Source of the DNA: an uncultured Eubacteriales bacterium
GTDB lineage: Bacteria; Bacillota; Clostridia; Oscillospirales; CAG-272
Assembly (NCBI GenBank): GCA_934467415.1
Contig: CAKSLQ010000002.1
Location: 124,001-188,000, forward strand
Reading direction: 5' to 3'
Length of the DNA: 64,000 bases
The notes under the pieces were generated by a model. It had not been told where the DNA came from and made no database searches. It was given only the letters and a program-made list of their open reading frames with translations. The translations under genes and the position numbers were made by a program. This document shows positions 16,553 to 24,476 of this stretch, one piece after another (position 1 is the first letter of the stretch; every line of letters begins with the position of its first letter).

Positions 16553-17209
16553 TCAGGCAAGCGGCGCAAGCCGTTTCAGCACATCGTCAAGGAAGCGATC
16601 CGGGTCGGTTTTGCAGAAGGAAAAAGCATCGGCGGCGTCCGAGGCGACGGCGAGAATGAAGTCGTCTGCGTGAAAGATGCGCGCCTCCGTGTTGTCCGCC
16701 GCCTTGCCGCCGTGCGACGCGGCAAAGGCCGCCGCAAGCGGCGTTCCCGTGCGCTTGGCCTGTGCCTCGCGGCGCGTCCAGACCTCAAAAAAGCGGTCGT
16801 CCGCACCTGCGCAGTACGCCTGCTCTTCCGGCGTGAAAAAACGCTCCGCGACGCCGCGCGGCGCTTCCCGAAGGCGTTCGATGTCCGCGCCGACCACAGT
16901 CGGCGAGACCGCAACGGCGACCGCGCCGTCCGTGTGCGCGATGCTGAAGCAGAAATCGGGCGCGCCGACAAGATACGGCTTGCCGTCGGCCGCCGCGGCG
17001 AAGTGCAGATCGCCGTTTTCGCGATCGAGCGCGCGCACGGCAAGATACCGCACGGCGGCAGCCGCGAGCAGTGCATTTTCACGGTCGCCCGCGCGGCGCA
17101 GCGCGGCGATCTTTGCCCGCCGTGCCGGGGAGACGCGCGCGCACAGTGCGTCAAAGGCCGCAGACGGCAGGCCTGCGCCCGTCGGCAGAAAATACAGCGT
17201 GTGTTCCAT
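16553..17209 (-). CDS. 4'-phosphopantetheinyl transferase, Sfp type
   Basis: 218 residues. It transfers phosphopantetheine from CoA to carrier proteins. The three family motifs are present in order: GKPYL with FCFSIAHTDGAVAVA, VGADIE (Mg2+-binding Asp and Glu) and WTRREAQAKRTG. The chosen ATG has AGGAGG 6 nt upstream. It has its own promoter and no carrier-protein, polyketide or peptide synthetase gene nearby, so its target (fatty-acid ACP or another carrier) must lie outside the window. Confidence 0.92.
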   Translation of the reverse strand: MEHTLYFLPTGAGLPSAAFDALCARVSPARRAKIAALRRAGDRENALLAAAAVRYLAVRALDRENGDLHFAAAADGKPYLVGAPDFCFSIAHTDGAVAVAVSPTVVGADIERLREAPRGVAERFFTPEEQAYCAGADDRFFEVWTRREAQAKRTGTPLAAAFAASHGGKAADNTEARIFHADDFILAVASDAADAFSFCKTDPDRFLDDVLKRLAPLA

Positions 17210-17240
17210 CGCGTCTCCTCCTGCATTTATCATTATCTAC

Positions 17241-17269
17241 AGTATAGCATTTCCCCGCCGCAGGGTCAA
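17241..17269 (-). promoter_or_regulatory. Sigma-A promoter for the Sfp-type gene
   Basis: TTGACC-17-TATACT on the minus strand, about 32 nt before the start codon. Confidence 0.7.
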
Positions 17270-17347
17270 GCTTTCTTTCGGCGGCAAAGACGCCGCCCGC
17301 CGCAGCCGCCCGCCGCAAAAGTATTTTTGCAAAAACGCAAAAAAGCA

Positions 17348-17376
17348 TTGACAATTCCGGATGTGCTTGCTATAAT
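17348..17376 (+). promoter_or_regulatory. Consensus sigma-A promoter for tRNA-Asn
   Basis: Exact TTGACA-17-TATAAT, preceded by A/T tracts over about 30 nt that resemble an UP element. Confidence 0.9.
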
Positions 17377-17403
17377 AGTACTGTTGATGCTTCATCAGCA
17401 TAT

Positions 17404-17479
17404 TCCTCCTTAGCTCAGTCGGTAGAGCGCATGACTGTTAATCATGATGTCGTTGGTTCAAGCCCAACAGGGGGAGCCA
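17404..17479 (+). tRNA. tRNA-Asn (GTT)
   Basis: 76 nt with encoded CCA. Full cloverleaf: the acceptor stem pairs TCCTCCT with AGGGGGA, anticodon GTT is at 17437-17439, and the T-stem pairs GTTGG with CCAAC. Own promoter and terminator, so it is a single-gene unit. Confidence 0.97.
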
Positions 17480-17482
17480 AAG

Positions 17483-17511
17483 AAAAGACCACCCGAACCG
17501 GGTGGTCTTTT
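17483..17511 (+). terminator. Terminator after tRNA-Asn
   Basis: A 12-bp stem including GACCACCC/GGGTGGTC, 5-nt loop, ending in a T-run, 3 nt after the tRNA. Confidence 0.9.
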
Positions 17512-17515
17512 TCAG

Positions 17516-17611
17516 TGAAATAAATCCCTGCCGGGATTTGCGATATGCCTATAGGCGCGATATACGCCTTCGGCGTGCGATATGCCTGCGGGCGTGAGGG
17601 GATTTATTTCA
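17516..17611. repeat. GCGATAT-hairpin repeat with 13-bp terminal inverted repeats
   Basis: A 96-bp element bounded by TGAAATAAATCCC and its exact inverse. Inside are three GCGATAT heptamers (17540, 17557, 17577), each followed by a small hairpin. Composition suggests a dispersed palindromic repeat, not coding DNA. Confidence 0.75.
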
Positions 17612-17720
17612 TTTCGCATTGCGCCGCAGGTGCAATATTTCACCGTGCGCCGTGGCGCACGATTTCGCATGCGGCATCGCCGCATATTTCGCGCAATGGC
17701 GGCTGCCGCGCAGACGCCGA
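17612..17720. repeat. ATTTC-spaced hairpin units
   Basis: Successive short GC-rich hairpins (for example GTGCGC/GCGCAC and ATGCGG/CCGCAT) are separated by ATTTC words. With the neighbouring elements it fills the roughly 375-bp gap between the tRNA terminator and the next gene; no gene is visible there. Confidence 0.55.
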
Positions 17721-17769
17721 CAAGCCCCAACGCACGGACAACTTTTCTTTTTCTTCTCTCTGCAAGTCA

Positions 17770-17823
17770 CCTCATCCGTCACGGCGACGTTGCGCCGTGC
17801 CACCTTCCCCCATTGGGGAAGGC
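17770..17823. repeat. Single arm of a MITE-like palindromic repeat
   Basis: Begins CCTCATCCGTC, contains an ACGGCG/CGCCGT stem and ends CACCTTCCCCCATTGGGGAAG. The same word order recurs in the elements near 27.4 kb. Confidence 0.65.
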
Positions 17824-17886
17824 ATAGATAGAATGGTATGAATGCCTGCATTTTTATTCACTAATTCAGACTTGAAAGGAGCACCC

Positions 17887-18603
17887 ATGAAACACATCAT
17901 TACCGGCATCCTGATCCTCTCGATTCTCTGCGCATGCCTGCTTGCCTGCACCAATACCGGAAAAACCAACATGCCCGAAAATACAACCGAAGCCGCGGCA
18001 TCGGAAAGCCCGGTGCAGACCGATACGGATGCCGCATGGAATGCCGTCGGCGGCAGCGAGAATCCTTACAAAGAGCTATACGGAACAGCCGTCAGCGGAT
18101 TTTTGGTTGCCGAAGGCACATTCACAAGAGTAAGTACATATTATGATGCGGAAAACCAGGCAAAATGGTACAACGCGCTGGATTCTTATGATGCGAAAGC
18201 CGCAGGTGTGCCCCTGCTTGTGTATCTGATCCGGGAAATGAGAATCACGAGAGCAGAGTATATCCATTATTTGGATGTGATCGGCACTGCCTATACGGAC
18301 AGCGTGCTGGATATCCTGTTTTCGGCGAACGACGATCTGATCAACGAGACCTTCCACAGCCCTTTGACCCTGTATGACGACGGGAACATCTATACCGTAT
18401 ATGATCTTGCCGCGATGGAAGACGGCAATGCGGGCATCCGCCGGTTCCCGGAAGAGAAAATCGCGGAATTATACGAAAACATACAGTTATTCAATGCGCA
18501 ATACCATACGTCAATTCCCGAAGAAGCGGCGGGAATCTATCCCGAAATGGCGGTGATTGCGTCGGGCGCAGCCGTCTCCGGTGATGCAACCCAAGCAAAA
18601 TAA
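17887..18603 (+). CDS. Lipoprotein of unknown function
   Basis: 238 residues. It has a lipoprotein signal peptide (MKHIITGILILSILC) with lipobox LLAC, then a Thr/Ser/Glu-rich linker and a soluble acidic domain that I do not recognise. I chose the ATG with AAAGGAG upstream; an in-frame ATG 15 codons earlier has no such site. It stands alone, converging on the GNAT gene with no clear terminator between. It is anchored outside the membrane; no function can be inferred. Confidence 0.75.
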   Translation: MKHIITGILILSILCACLLACTNTGKTNMPENTTEAAASESPVQTDTDAAWNAVGGSENPYKELYGTAVSGFLVAEGTFTRVSTYYDAENQAKWYNALDSYDAKAAGVPLLVYLIREMRITRAEYIHYLDVIGTAYTDSVLDILFSANDDLINETFHSPLTLYDDGNIYTVYDLAAMEDGNAGIRRFPEEKIAELYENIQLFNAQYHTSIPEEAAGIYPEMAVIASGAAVSGDATQAK

Positions 18604-18627
18604 GGCGAGTACCCCGGCTGACTTCGT

Positions 18628-19374
18628 TTACTTCCGCTTTAATATCCGTTCGAGCGCGGCGGGGTCAAGCTGATTGACCGTCTGAAACACGCCGCCGTAA
18701 AATACCGCCCAGTTGTTGAACACGCAGGGGAGCGATTTTGCCGCCGCGAGACTGTCCACCTCGACAAAGCGGGCAGGTATGCCCTGCTCTGCGCAATATT
18801 TCTGCAAGACCGCGACGCGCGCAGGGATGAACGGACACTGCATGTCGTAGTACACGACCAGCCCCTTGTCGTCAATGCGCTGCGTCACGCTCGGGGCAAA
18901 GCGCGGCTTTGTTCCGTCCAAGCTGAGCGCGAGCAGCTCGTAGCCGTCGGGCGTCGCATCGACCGTTTCGAAGCCAAAACGGCGTGCAAAGCTCTGGTCG
19001 GAAAGCCATGCCTTCTGCTTCTGTGCGCCGAGCATGCAGACGCCGGACTTCCCTTGCCGCCGCGCGTCCTCGATGCAGGACGCAAGCAGCGCGCTGCCGT
19101 AGCCATGCCCTTTTTGCGTGCTTGCCACCCACAGGCAATAGATATACAGCCAGTTGTCCCCGACCACCGGTACCCACGCGGTCTCCAGCGGCGCGTATTC
19201 GATGAACACGCAGTCCTTCACGTCCAGCTTGCGGAAGACGTGCCCCTCGGGCAAACGTGCGGACAGCCACGTGCGCTTTGCCGCGATGCCGGGATTCGGC
19301 TTTGCACGGATGATGCAGCACAGATATTCGTTTGCAAGGTTCTCGGGCGTCAGGTCGATATAGGTGTCGGGCAT
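18628..19374 (-). CDS. GNAT acetyltransferase with YoaP-like C-terminal domain
   Basis: 248 residues. The N-terminal GNAT fold (about 1-150) has an acetyl-CoA loop QKGHGYGSALL. The C-terminal part, with VVYYDMQCPF, resembles the YoaP domain, a thioredoxin-like piece found fused to GNAT in Firmicutes. The substrate is unknown. An AGGAGG-type site lies just before the ATG and a sigma-A promoter about 40 nt upstream. Single-gene unit. Confidence 0.88.
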   Translation of the reverse strand: MPDTYIDLTPENLANEYLCCIIRAKPNPGIAAKRTWLSARLPEGHVFRKLDVKDCVFIEYAPLETAWVPVVGDNWLYIYCLWVASTQKGHGYGSALLASCIEDARRQGKSGVCMLGAQKQKAWLSDQSFARRFGFETVDATPDGYELLALSLDGTKPRFAPSVTQRIDDKGLVVYYDMQCPFIPARVAVLQKYCAEQGIPARFVEVDSLAAAKSLPCVFNNWAVFYGGVFQTVNQLDPAALERILKRK

Positions 19375-19412
19375 GGTTTCTGCCTCCTGTCAAAGGATAT
19401 GTAACGCATGTT

Positions 19413-19441
19413 ATTTTACTATGCGAAACAAACGCTGTCAA
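19413..19441 (-). promoter_or_regulatory. Sigma-A promoter for the GNAT/YoaP gene
   Basis: TTGACA-17-TAAAAT on the minus strand. Confidence 0.75.
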
Positions 19442-19448
19442 GCGATGT

Positions 19449-19478
19449 AAAAAGCGCCCTCTTTCGAGAGCGCTTTTT
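19449..19478 (-). terminator. Terminator after the serpin gene
   Basis: A 13-bp stem with one C/A mismatch and a TTTC loop, starting 3 nt past the serpin stop, with a T-run on the minus strand. The -35 box of the next promoter lies 8 nt further on. Confidence 0.8.
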
Positions 19479-19481
19479 GCT

Positions 19482-20717
19482 TTATTGCAGTTTTTCCACC
19501 GTACCGATGAAGACGGGGGCATTGCCGTTTTCGCAGTCGATGAGCAGGTAAACAAACGGGCGGTCGAGAATGACCTCCTTCGGCTCCTCCGGCTCAAACA
19601 TCGCGCACTCCGTCATTTCGACCACGGTGGCGGCGCCTGCCTTGGTGCCGCTTTCGTCCACCGCGATATAGGTCTTGTGCAGCACGCGGCTGATGCAGAT
19701 GTTATTGTCTTCTTCCATCTCTGCCATGCCGGAGAAATCCGCGCGCGCCGGGTCAAACGCGTCGGTCATGCCAAGCGCGGCAAGCGCCTTGCTCATTTCC
19801 ACGCTGTATTCGGTCTTGAAGCGCGGCAGTCCGGCGTTCACCGTCTCGGCGGTCATGCCGTCGAGCAGCGCGCCGAGCTTTTCGCCGTCGAGCGACGCAA
19901 CATAGTCGGCAATCGACATGCCCTCGCGCGGCAGCAGCGCCGCAAACGCATAGCGCCTGCCCTGATAGTACTTGACGAAGCCGGTGGTGTCCGCGTCCGT
20001 GAGGTAGCGGGACTCCCCGGAATACATCATGTCCGCGTCCTGCTTGGTACCGTCGGCGGCGGTGAAGGTCGCCTTCCGCACCTCATTTTCGCGGTAGATA
20101 TTCTCCCACTTGGCGTCGAGCGCAAGCGCGTTGACGAGGTACATCACCGCATCGGGCGGCACGCGGTCGAGGACGTCCTTGACGAGTCCGTCGGTGTGCT
20201 CCTCGATCCACTTGTTGATCGCCGCCACCGTGTCGTCGCCGAACGCGGTCTTATAGACCGCCGCGCCGTAGTTGGCGGTATTCCGCGCAAGGAAGGCATC
20301 GCGCACGCGCAGATCCTCGCGCACCCAGATGGAGTTGGCAATCTTCAGCTTTGCGCCCTCGCCGTCGCTGCCGAAGGCGGCAAGGTATGCCGCGACTTCA
20401 TCGGCATTCATGCCGAACAGGTCTTCCATCTGCGCGAGCGTCTCGCCCGCCGCGCCGCCCGCCGTCATGCCGAGCGCGCCCAGCACCGAGAGCGGGGACA
20501 CAAGCGTATTGCCGCCGCCGTAGCACGTCTTGAAGAGGTCAACGGCAAAGCGGTCGTAGGACGCCGTCGCATCGGCGGGGGCTTTTGCCGACACCGGCTG
20601 TACGGTCATATCGGTTTTAAGCTCTGTCGGCTTGCCTCTCCGTGTATCGGTTTTGGCGCAGCCCGCGAGCGGGGCAAGCAGGCAAAGGGACAAAAAAATC
20701 GCTGCAAATCGTTTCAT
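19482..20717 (-). CDS. Lipoprotein serpin (serine protease inhibitor)
   Basis: 411 residues: a signal peptide with lipobox LAGC, a Lys/Thr-rich linker, then a complete serpin domain (about 50-411). The hinge is well kept (GTKAGAAT), the F-helix/shutter region and the C-terminal strand DRPFVYLLID are present, and the reactive loop runs through VVEMTECAMFEPEEP. Counting 17 residues from the hinge Glu puts Cys at P1 and Ala at P1'. Serpins are suicide inhibitors of serine or cysteine proteases. Here the protein would be tethered outside the cell. I chose the second Met for its ribosome-site spacing. Gut Clostridia are known to make serpins, for example the siropins of Eubacterium siraeum. Confidence 0.95.
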   Translation of the reverse strand: MKRFAAIFLSLCLLAPLAGCAKTDTRRGKPTELKTDMTVQPVSAKAPADATASYDRFAVDLFKTCYGGGNTLVSPLSVLGALGMTAGGAAGETLAQMEDLFGMNADEVAAYLAAFGSDGEGAKLKIANSIWVREDLRVRDAFLARNTANYGAAVYKTAFGDDTVAAINKWIEEHTDGLVKDVLDRVPPDAVMYLVNALALDAKWENIYRENEVRKATFTAADGTKQDADMMYSGESRYLTDADTTGFVKYYQGRRYAFAALLPREGMSIADYVASLDGEKLGALLDGMTAETVNAGLPRFKTEYSVEMSKALAALGMTDAFDPARADFSGMAEMEEDNNICISRVLHKTYIAVDESGTKAGAATVVEMTECAMFEPEEPKEVILDRPFVYLLIDCENGNAPVFIGTVEKLQ

Positions 20718-20797
20718 GGTCATTCCCTCCGTTTCTGCTCTTTAGTCGCAGGAAGGAAGAAAAATCCTCATGCGTCTTTCGGTTTTTTTCACGAGAA

Positions 20798-20821
20798 AAG
20801 GCATCGCAAAAGCGATGCCTT
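20798..20821 (-). terminator. Terminator after serA
   Basis: A 10-bp stem AAGGCATCGC/GCGATGCCTT with an A4 loop and T-run on the minus strand, ending the serCA operon. Confidence 0.85.
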
Positions 20822-20836
20822 CAGGTTTGATTTGGT

Positions 20837-21994
20837 TCAGCCGATGACGCGGACGCGGATCATGCCGTCTGCGGCGCGGAGCGCATCCGTGGTGGCCGCG
20901 GAGATCGCGCAGTTGGTGTCCACGATGGTGTAGGCATATTCGCCCTTGGAGCCGTTGCCGAGGTTCTCGATGTTGATGCCCTCTTTCGCCAGCAGCGTGG
21001 TGATCTGCGACAGCACGGCGGGGATGTTCTTATGCGCAAGGCAGATACGCGCGCCGCCGCTCTTGGGTACGGTGACCGTCGGGAAGTTGACGCTGTTTGT
21101 AATATTGCCGTTTTCGAGGAAATCGACCAGCTCTCTCGCCGCCATGACCGCGCAGTTGTCCTCCGACTCTGCGGTGGACGCGCCGAGGTGCGGGATGGAG
21201 ATGACCTTCTCCGTGCCAATCAGCTCGGGCGTGGGGAAATCGACAACATAGGACGCGACCTTGCCGTCGGCAATGGCCGTCTTCATCGCGTCGGGATCGA
21301 CCAGCTCCGCGCGCGCAAGATTGACGATGCGCACGCCGTCCTTCATCGCGGCAAGTGCCGCCTTGTTGATAAAGCCCTTGGTTTCCTTTGTCGCCGGAAC
21401 GTGCAGCGTGATGTAGTCGCACTTGGCAAAGATCTCGTCATAGCCGGAGGCCAGCGCGACCGCGCGCGACAGATGCAAAGCGTTGGTGACCGACAGGAAC
21501 GGGTCGTAGCCGACGACCTGCATGCCGAGCGAATGCGCCGCATTGGCGACCATGCCGCCGATGGCGCCGAGGCCGATGACGCCGAGCGTCTTGCCCGCAA
21601 GCTCGCAGCCGGCAAAGGCGCCCTTGCCCGCCTCGACTTCCTTTGCGATATCGGCGCGGTTCTCCACCGCTTTAGCCCAGTTGATCCCGTCCACGATGCC
21701 GCGCGATGCAAGCAGCAGCGCGCAAACCGCAAGCTCCTTGACGGCGTTGGCGTTGGCGCCAGGGGTGTTGAACACCACGACGCCCGCCTCGGCGCACTTC
21801 TCGACCGGGATATTGTTGACACCCGCGCCGCAGCGGGCAATCGCCAGCAGCTCGGGGTTCAGCGGCATGTCGTGCAGCTTTGCCGAGCGCACCATAATGG
21901 CGTCGGGCGCCGCCACATCCTCGCCGACAGTGTACTTGCCGTCGAAAACGGCAGTGCCGACCTTGGCGATCTTATTCATCAGTTTGATATTCAT
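20837..21994 (-). CDS. serA: D-3-phosphoglycerate dehydrogenase
   Basis: 385 residues, the short form with one C-terminal ACT domain. It oxidises 3-phosphoglycerate to 3-phosphohydroxypyruvate, the first step of serine synthesis. The NAD-binding motif GLGAIGGMVANAA is clear, as are the 2-hydroxyacid dehydrogenase blocks VNLARAELVD and HLGASTAESEDN. The ACT domain (about 310-385) probably senses serine. It follows serC by about 25 nt in one operon. Confidence 0.96.
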   Translation of the reverse strand: MNIKLMNKIAKVGTAVFDGKYTVGEDVAAPDAIMVRSAKLHDMPLNPELLAIARCGAGVNNIPVEKCAEAGVVVFNTPGANANAVKELAVCALLLASRGIVDGINWAKAVENRADIAKEVEAGKGAFAGCELAGKTLGVIGLGAIGGMVANAAHSLGMQVVGYDPFLSVTNALHLSRAVALASGYDEIFAKCDYITLHVPATKETKGFINKAALAAMKDGVRIVNLARAELVDPDAMKTAIADGKVASYVVDFPTPELIGTEKVISIPHLGASTAESEDNCAVMAARELVDFLENGNITNSVNFPTVTVPKSGGARICLAHKNIPAVLSQITTLLAKEGINIENLGNGSKGEYAYTIVDTNCAISAATTDALRAADGMIRVRVIG

Positions 21995-22019
21995 AGTATG
22001 AAATGTTTCCTCTTATTAA

Positions 22020-23111
22020 TTATTTCTTCGGGTTCTCGGCCGCGAACTTCTTCATGAACGCGACGAGCTTCTCCACGCCCTCGATGGGCATGGCGTTGTA
22101 GATGGACGCGCGCATACCGCCGACGCTTCTGTGCCCCTTGAGGCTCTTGAGGCCTTCCTTGGCCGCGTCTGCGGCAAACTTCTTGTCCAGCTCTGCGTCG
22201 CCGGTGACGAACGTGACGTTCATCATCGAGCGGCTCTCCTTTTTGACGGGCGCGATGTAGTAATCCTGCGAATCGAGGTAGTCATACAGAATGGCGCTCT
22301 TCTTCTCGTTGTACGCCTTCATGTTTTCAAGGCCGCCGACATCGTTCAGCAGCCACTCGTAGACGAGACCCGCGATGTAGATGGCATAGCAGGGGGGCGT
22401 ATTGTACATGGAGTCGTTGTCCGCCATCAGCTTGTAATCGAGCATGGAGGGCGTGTCGGGGCGCGCGTTGCCGATGAGATCCTCGCGGACGATGACCACG
22501 GTGAGACCGGCGGGCGCCATGTTCTTCTGCGCGCCGGCATAAATCAGGCCGAATTTGGTCACATCGACCGGCTCGGACAGGATGCAGGAGGACATATCGG
22601 CCACCAGCGGGATATCGCCGGTGTCGGGGATGTAGTTGAACTTCGTGCCGTAGATGGTGTTGTTGAAGCAGATGTGGACATAATCTGCGTCGGGGCGGAA
22701 GCTCTCCCGCGTGGTGGCGGGGACATAGGTGAAATTGTCGGCGGCGGAGGTTGCGGCGCAGACGGCATCGCCGTACTTCTGCGCCTCCTTGAACGCCTTG
22801 CCCGAGAACTGACCCGAGACGATGTAGTCCGCCTTGCGGTTTTTGTTCATCAGATTGAGCGGAACAGCAGCGAACTGCGTGGACGCGCCGCCCTGCAAAA
22901 AGAGGACCTTGTAGTTGTCCGGAATGTTCATGAGGCGGCGGAGATTCTTCTCGGCGGCCTTGATGATGGCATCGTAATCGGAAGATCGATGACTCATCTC
23001 CATTACTGACATTCCGCTGTCGCCGTAGCAGACAAGCTCGTCTCTCGCTTTTTCAAGCACTGCCAGGGGCAGCATCGAGGGACCGGCGGAAAAATTAAAT
23101 ACTCTTGACAT
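22020..23111 (-). CDS. serC: Phosphoserine aminotransferase
   Basis: 363 residues, normal for SerC. It opens MSRVFNFSAGPSMLPLAVL, nearly invariant in the family, and contains the PLP-lysine region FGLIYAGAQKNMAPAGLTVV and the substrate loop near the C-terminus, HRSVGGMRASIYNAM. It converts 3-phosphohydroxypyruvate and glutamate to phosphoserine. First gene of serCA. The nearest strong purine stretch is about 27 nt before the ATG, with a small hairpin in between, so initiation is unusual. A strong promoter and a palindrome lie upstream. Confidence 0.97.
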   Translation of the reverse strand: MSRVFNFSAGPSMLPLAVLEKARDELVCYGDSGMSVMEMSHRSSDYDAIIKAAEKNLRRLMNIPDNYKVLFLQGGASTQFAAVPLNLMNKNRKADYIVSGQFSGKAFKEAQKYGDAVCAATSAADNFTYVPATTRESFRPDADYVHICFNNTIYGTKFNYIPDTGDIPLVADMSSCILSEPVDVTKFGLIYAGAQKNMAPAGLTVVIVREDLIGNARPDTPSMLDYKLMADNDSMYNTPPCYAIYIAGLVYEWLLNDVGGLENMKAYNEKKSAILYDYLDSQDYYIAPVKKESRSMMNVTFVTGDAELDKKFAADAAKEGLKSLKGHRSVGGMRASIYNAMPIEGVEKLVAFMKKFAAENPKK

Positions 23112-23168
23112 GGTGCGTCACCGACCGCATTTTTGCGGTTTCCTTTCTTCCTTTTTGAAATTCGCATT

Positions 23169-23184
23169 CTTTAGCGCGCTAAAG
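23169..23184. promoter_or_regulatory. Perfect 16-bp palindrome downstream of the serC promoter
   Basis: CTTTAGCGCGCTAAAG lies about +7 to +22 from the predicted serC start, a typical operator position. With no loop it is a better DNA site than an RNA hairpin. The regulator is unknown. Confidence 0.6.
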
Positions 23185-23197
23185 CAATGTGCCTTTA

Positions 23198-23226
23198 ATT
23201 ATACTAAAGAATATGCAGCCCGTCAA
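23198..23226 (-). promoter_or_regulatory. Sigma-A promoter of serCA
   Basis: TTGACG-17-TATAAT on the minus strand. Confidence 0.85.
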
Positions 23227-23280
23227 GCGAAATCCTGCACAAAGTTTGAGGTTTTTCGCATTTTTCACATCTGACGAAAA

Positions 23281-23313
23281 AAGAAGTGCATTTTACGCGA
23301 AAATGCACTTCTT
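23281..23313 (-). terminator. Terminator after the epimerase gene
   Basis: A 14-bp stem (AAGAAGTGCATTTT with its inverse) with a T-run, 16 nt past the epimerase stop. Confidence 0.85.
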
Positions 23314-23329
23314 TTTTGTTGATTATGCC

Positions 23330-24349
23330 TTAATTGCCGTGCTCGGCAAGCCATGCGTCCATGCGCGCGTTCAGGCCCTTGTCGGGCGGGAAGGTCGCGT
23401 CGGCGGGCAGAACCGCAAACTCCGCCTTGAGCGCGTCGTGAATCGGCGTCAGATCGCTCTGCTTCATCCCGCAGATGCGCATCACCTTGGAGTTGTCCAC
23501 GATGCGGTCGTACATGCGGTCGTATTCCAGCTGCCAACGCGCGTCGCGCATCGGATGGTCGGGGTTGACCATGCGCAGATATTCCATCTCGTCGATCCAC
23601 TCGACCTCGAGGCCGATGAGTTCCTTATAATAGGAAGCCACCTCGTCCCAGGTGTGGTGCTCCGCGGTGGAAACCGTGATACGCTCGCAGTATGCTTCGG
23701 GGTTGAACAGCAGGCGGGAGATCATCTTTTCCATATCGCCGGCCCAGGTCATGGTCGCCTGTACATAGCGGGCGGGTGCGGGCAGCAGCAGCTTCTTGCC
23801 TTCGCGGGCGCGCACGACAACGGTGTTGGCCTCCATGGTCACCAGCTGATAGCGGCGCTTGGAGAAGGTGATCGCCGGGCGGATGGCCGTCCAGTTCTTG
23901 TAGGACGATGCCGAGAGGATGTCCTCCTGACGCGCCTTCGCCAGCGCGTAGGTATCGGTCTCCAGCATTTCCTTGTCGTCCGAGACATCGAGGAGGCGCG
24001 GTGCGCTCTCGGTGATCGGGTGCTGTTCGTCCGCATAAACGCGATAGGACGACAGGTAGATGTAGTGCTTCGTGTTGTCCAGCAGCAGCTTGTACCGCTT
24101 GGTAAACAGCTCGGTCGAATAGATCATGAAGTCCACGATGCCGTCGTAGCCGCCGTTCTCGAGAATCGGGCGGATGACGTTTTCATCGCGTGCATTGCCG
24201 ACCGTATAGGTCAGATTCGGGTCATCGGATTTGATGTCGTCCAGCGACACGACGTCCACATGATATCCCATGCGGAGCAGCTCGGGTACGAGATAGACGC
24301 CCATAGCGCCCGTACCGCCGAGCACAAGAATCTTCTTCTGATTTTCCAT
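23330..24349 (-). CDS. NAD-dependent epimerase/dehydratase-like protein
   Basis: 339 residues, an extended short-chain dehydrogenase fold. The N-terminal Rossmann motif is ILVLGGTGAMGVYLV. Later blocks resemble NAD-dependent epimerases (YIYLSSYRVYAD, then TYALAKARQEDIL with a Tyr-x-x-x-Lys pair). The substrate is unknown. I used the ATG with GAGGAGG 8 nt upstream; the longer frame runs into the divergent promoter region. It is transcribed away from the AraC regulator, which may control it. Confidence 0.87.
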   Translation of the reverse strand: MENQKKILVLGGTGAMGVYLVPELLRMGYHVDVVSLDDIKSDDPNLTYTVGNARDENVIRPILENGGYDGIVDFMIYSTELFTKRYKLLLDNTKHYIYLSSYRVYADEQHPITESAPRLLDVSDDKEMLETDTYALAKARQEDILSASSYKNWTAIRPAITFSKRRYQLVTMEANTVVVRAREGKKLLLPAPARYVQATMTWAGDMEKMISRLLFNPEAYCERITVSTAEHHTWDEVASYYKELIGLEVEWIDEMEYLRMVNPDHPMRDARWQLEYDRMYDRIVDNSKVMRICGMKQSDLTPIHDALKAEFAVLPADATFPPDKGLNARMDAWLAEHGN

Positions 24350-24391
24350 TATGAAGCCTCCTCTGTCGGATTCTGCCCTTATCATAGACGC

Positions 24392-24420
24392 TTGACAGAT
24401 AAAAAGCGATATGCTATACT
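24392..24420 (+). promoter_or_regulatory. Sigma-A promoter of the AraC-type gene
   Basis: TTGACA-17-TATACT, 56 nt before the start codon. Confidence 0.8.
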
Positions 24421-24476
24421 GCAAATAACCGCATAAAATTCTGCAAAACTTTTGCTTTTTTTCAAGGAAATCTGCC

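Noticed and set aside
17516..17720. CRISPR-like array
   Set aside because: Units are short hairpins of unequal length and sequence, with no constant repeat-spacer pattern and no cas genes.
23111..23200. T-box or other known riboswitch in the serC leader
   Set aside because: The leader is only about 80 nt, without a T-box sequence or terminator; the loop-free palindrome fits a DNA operator better.
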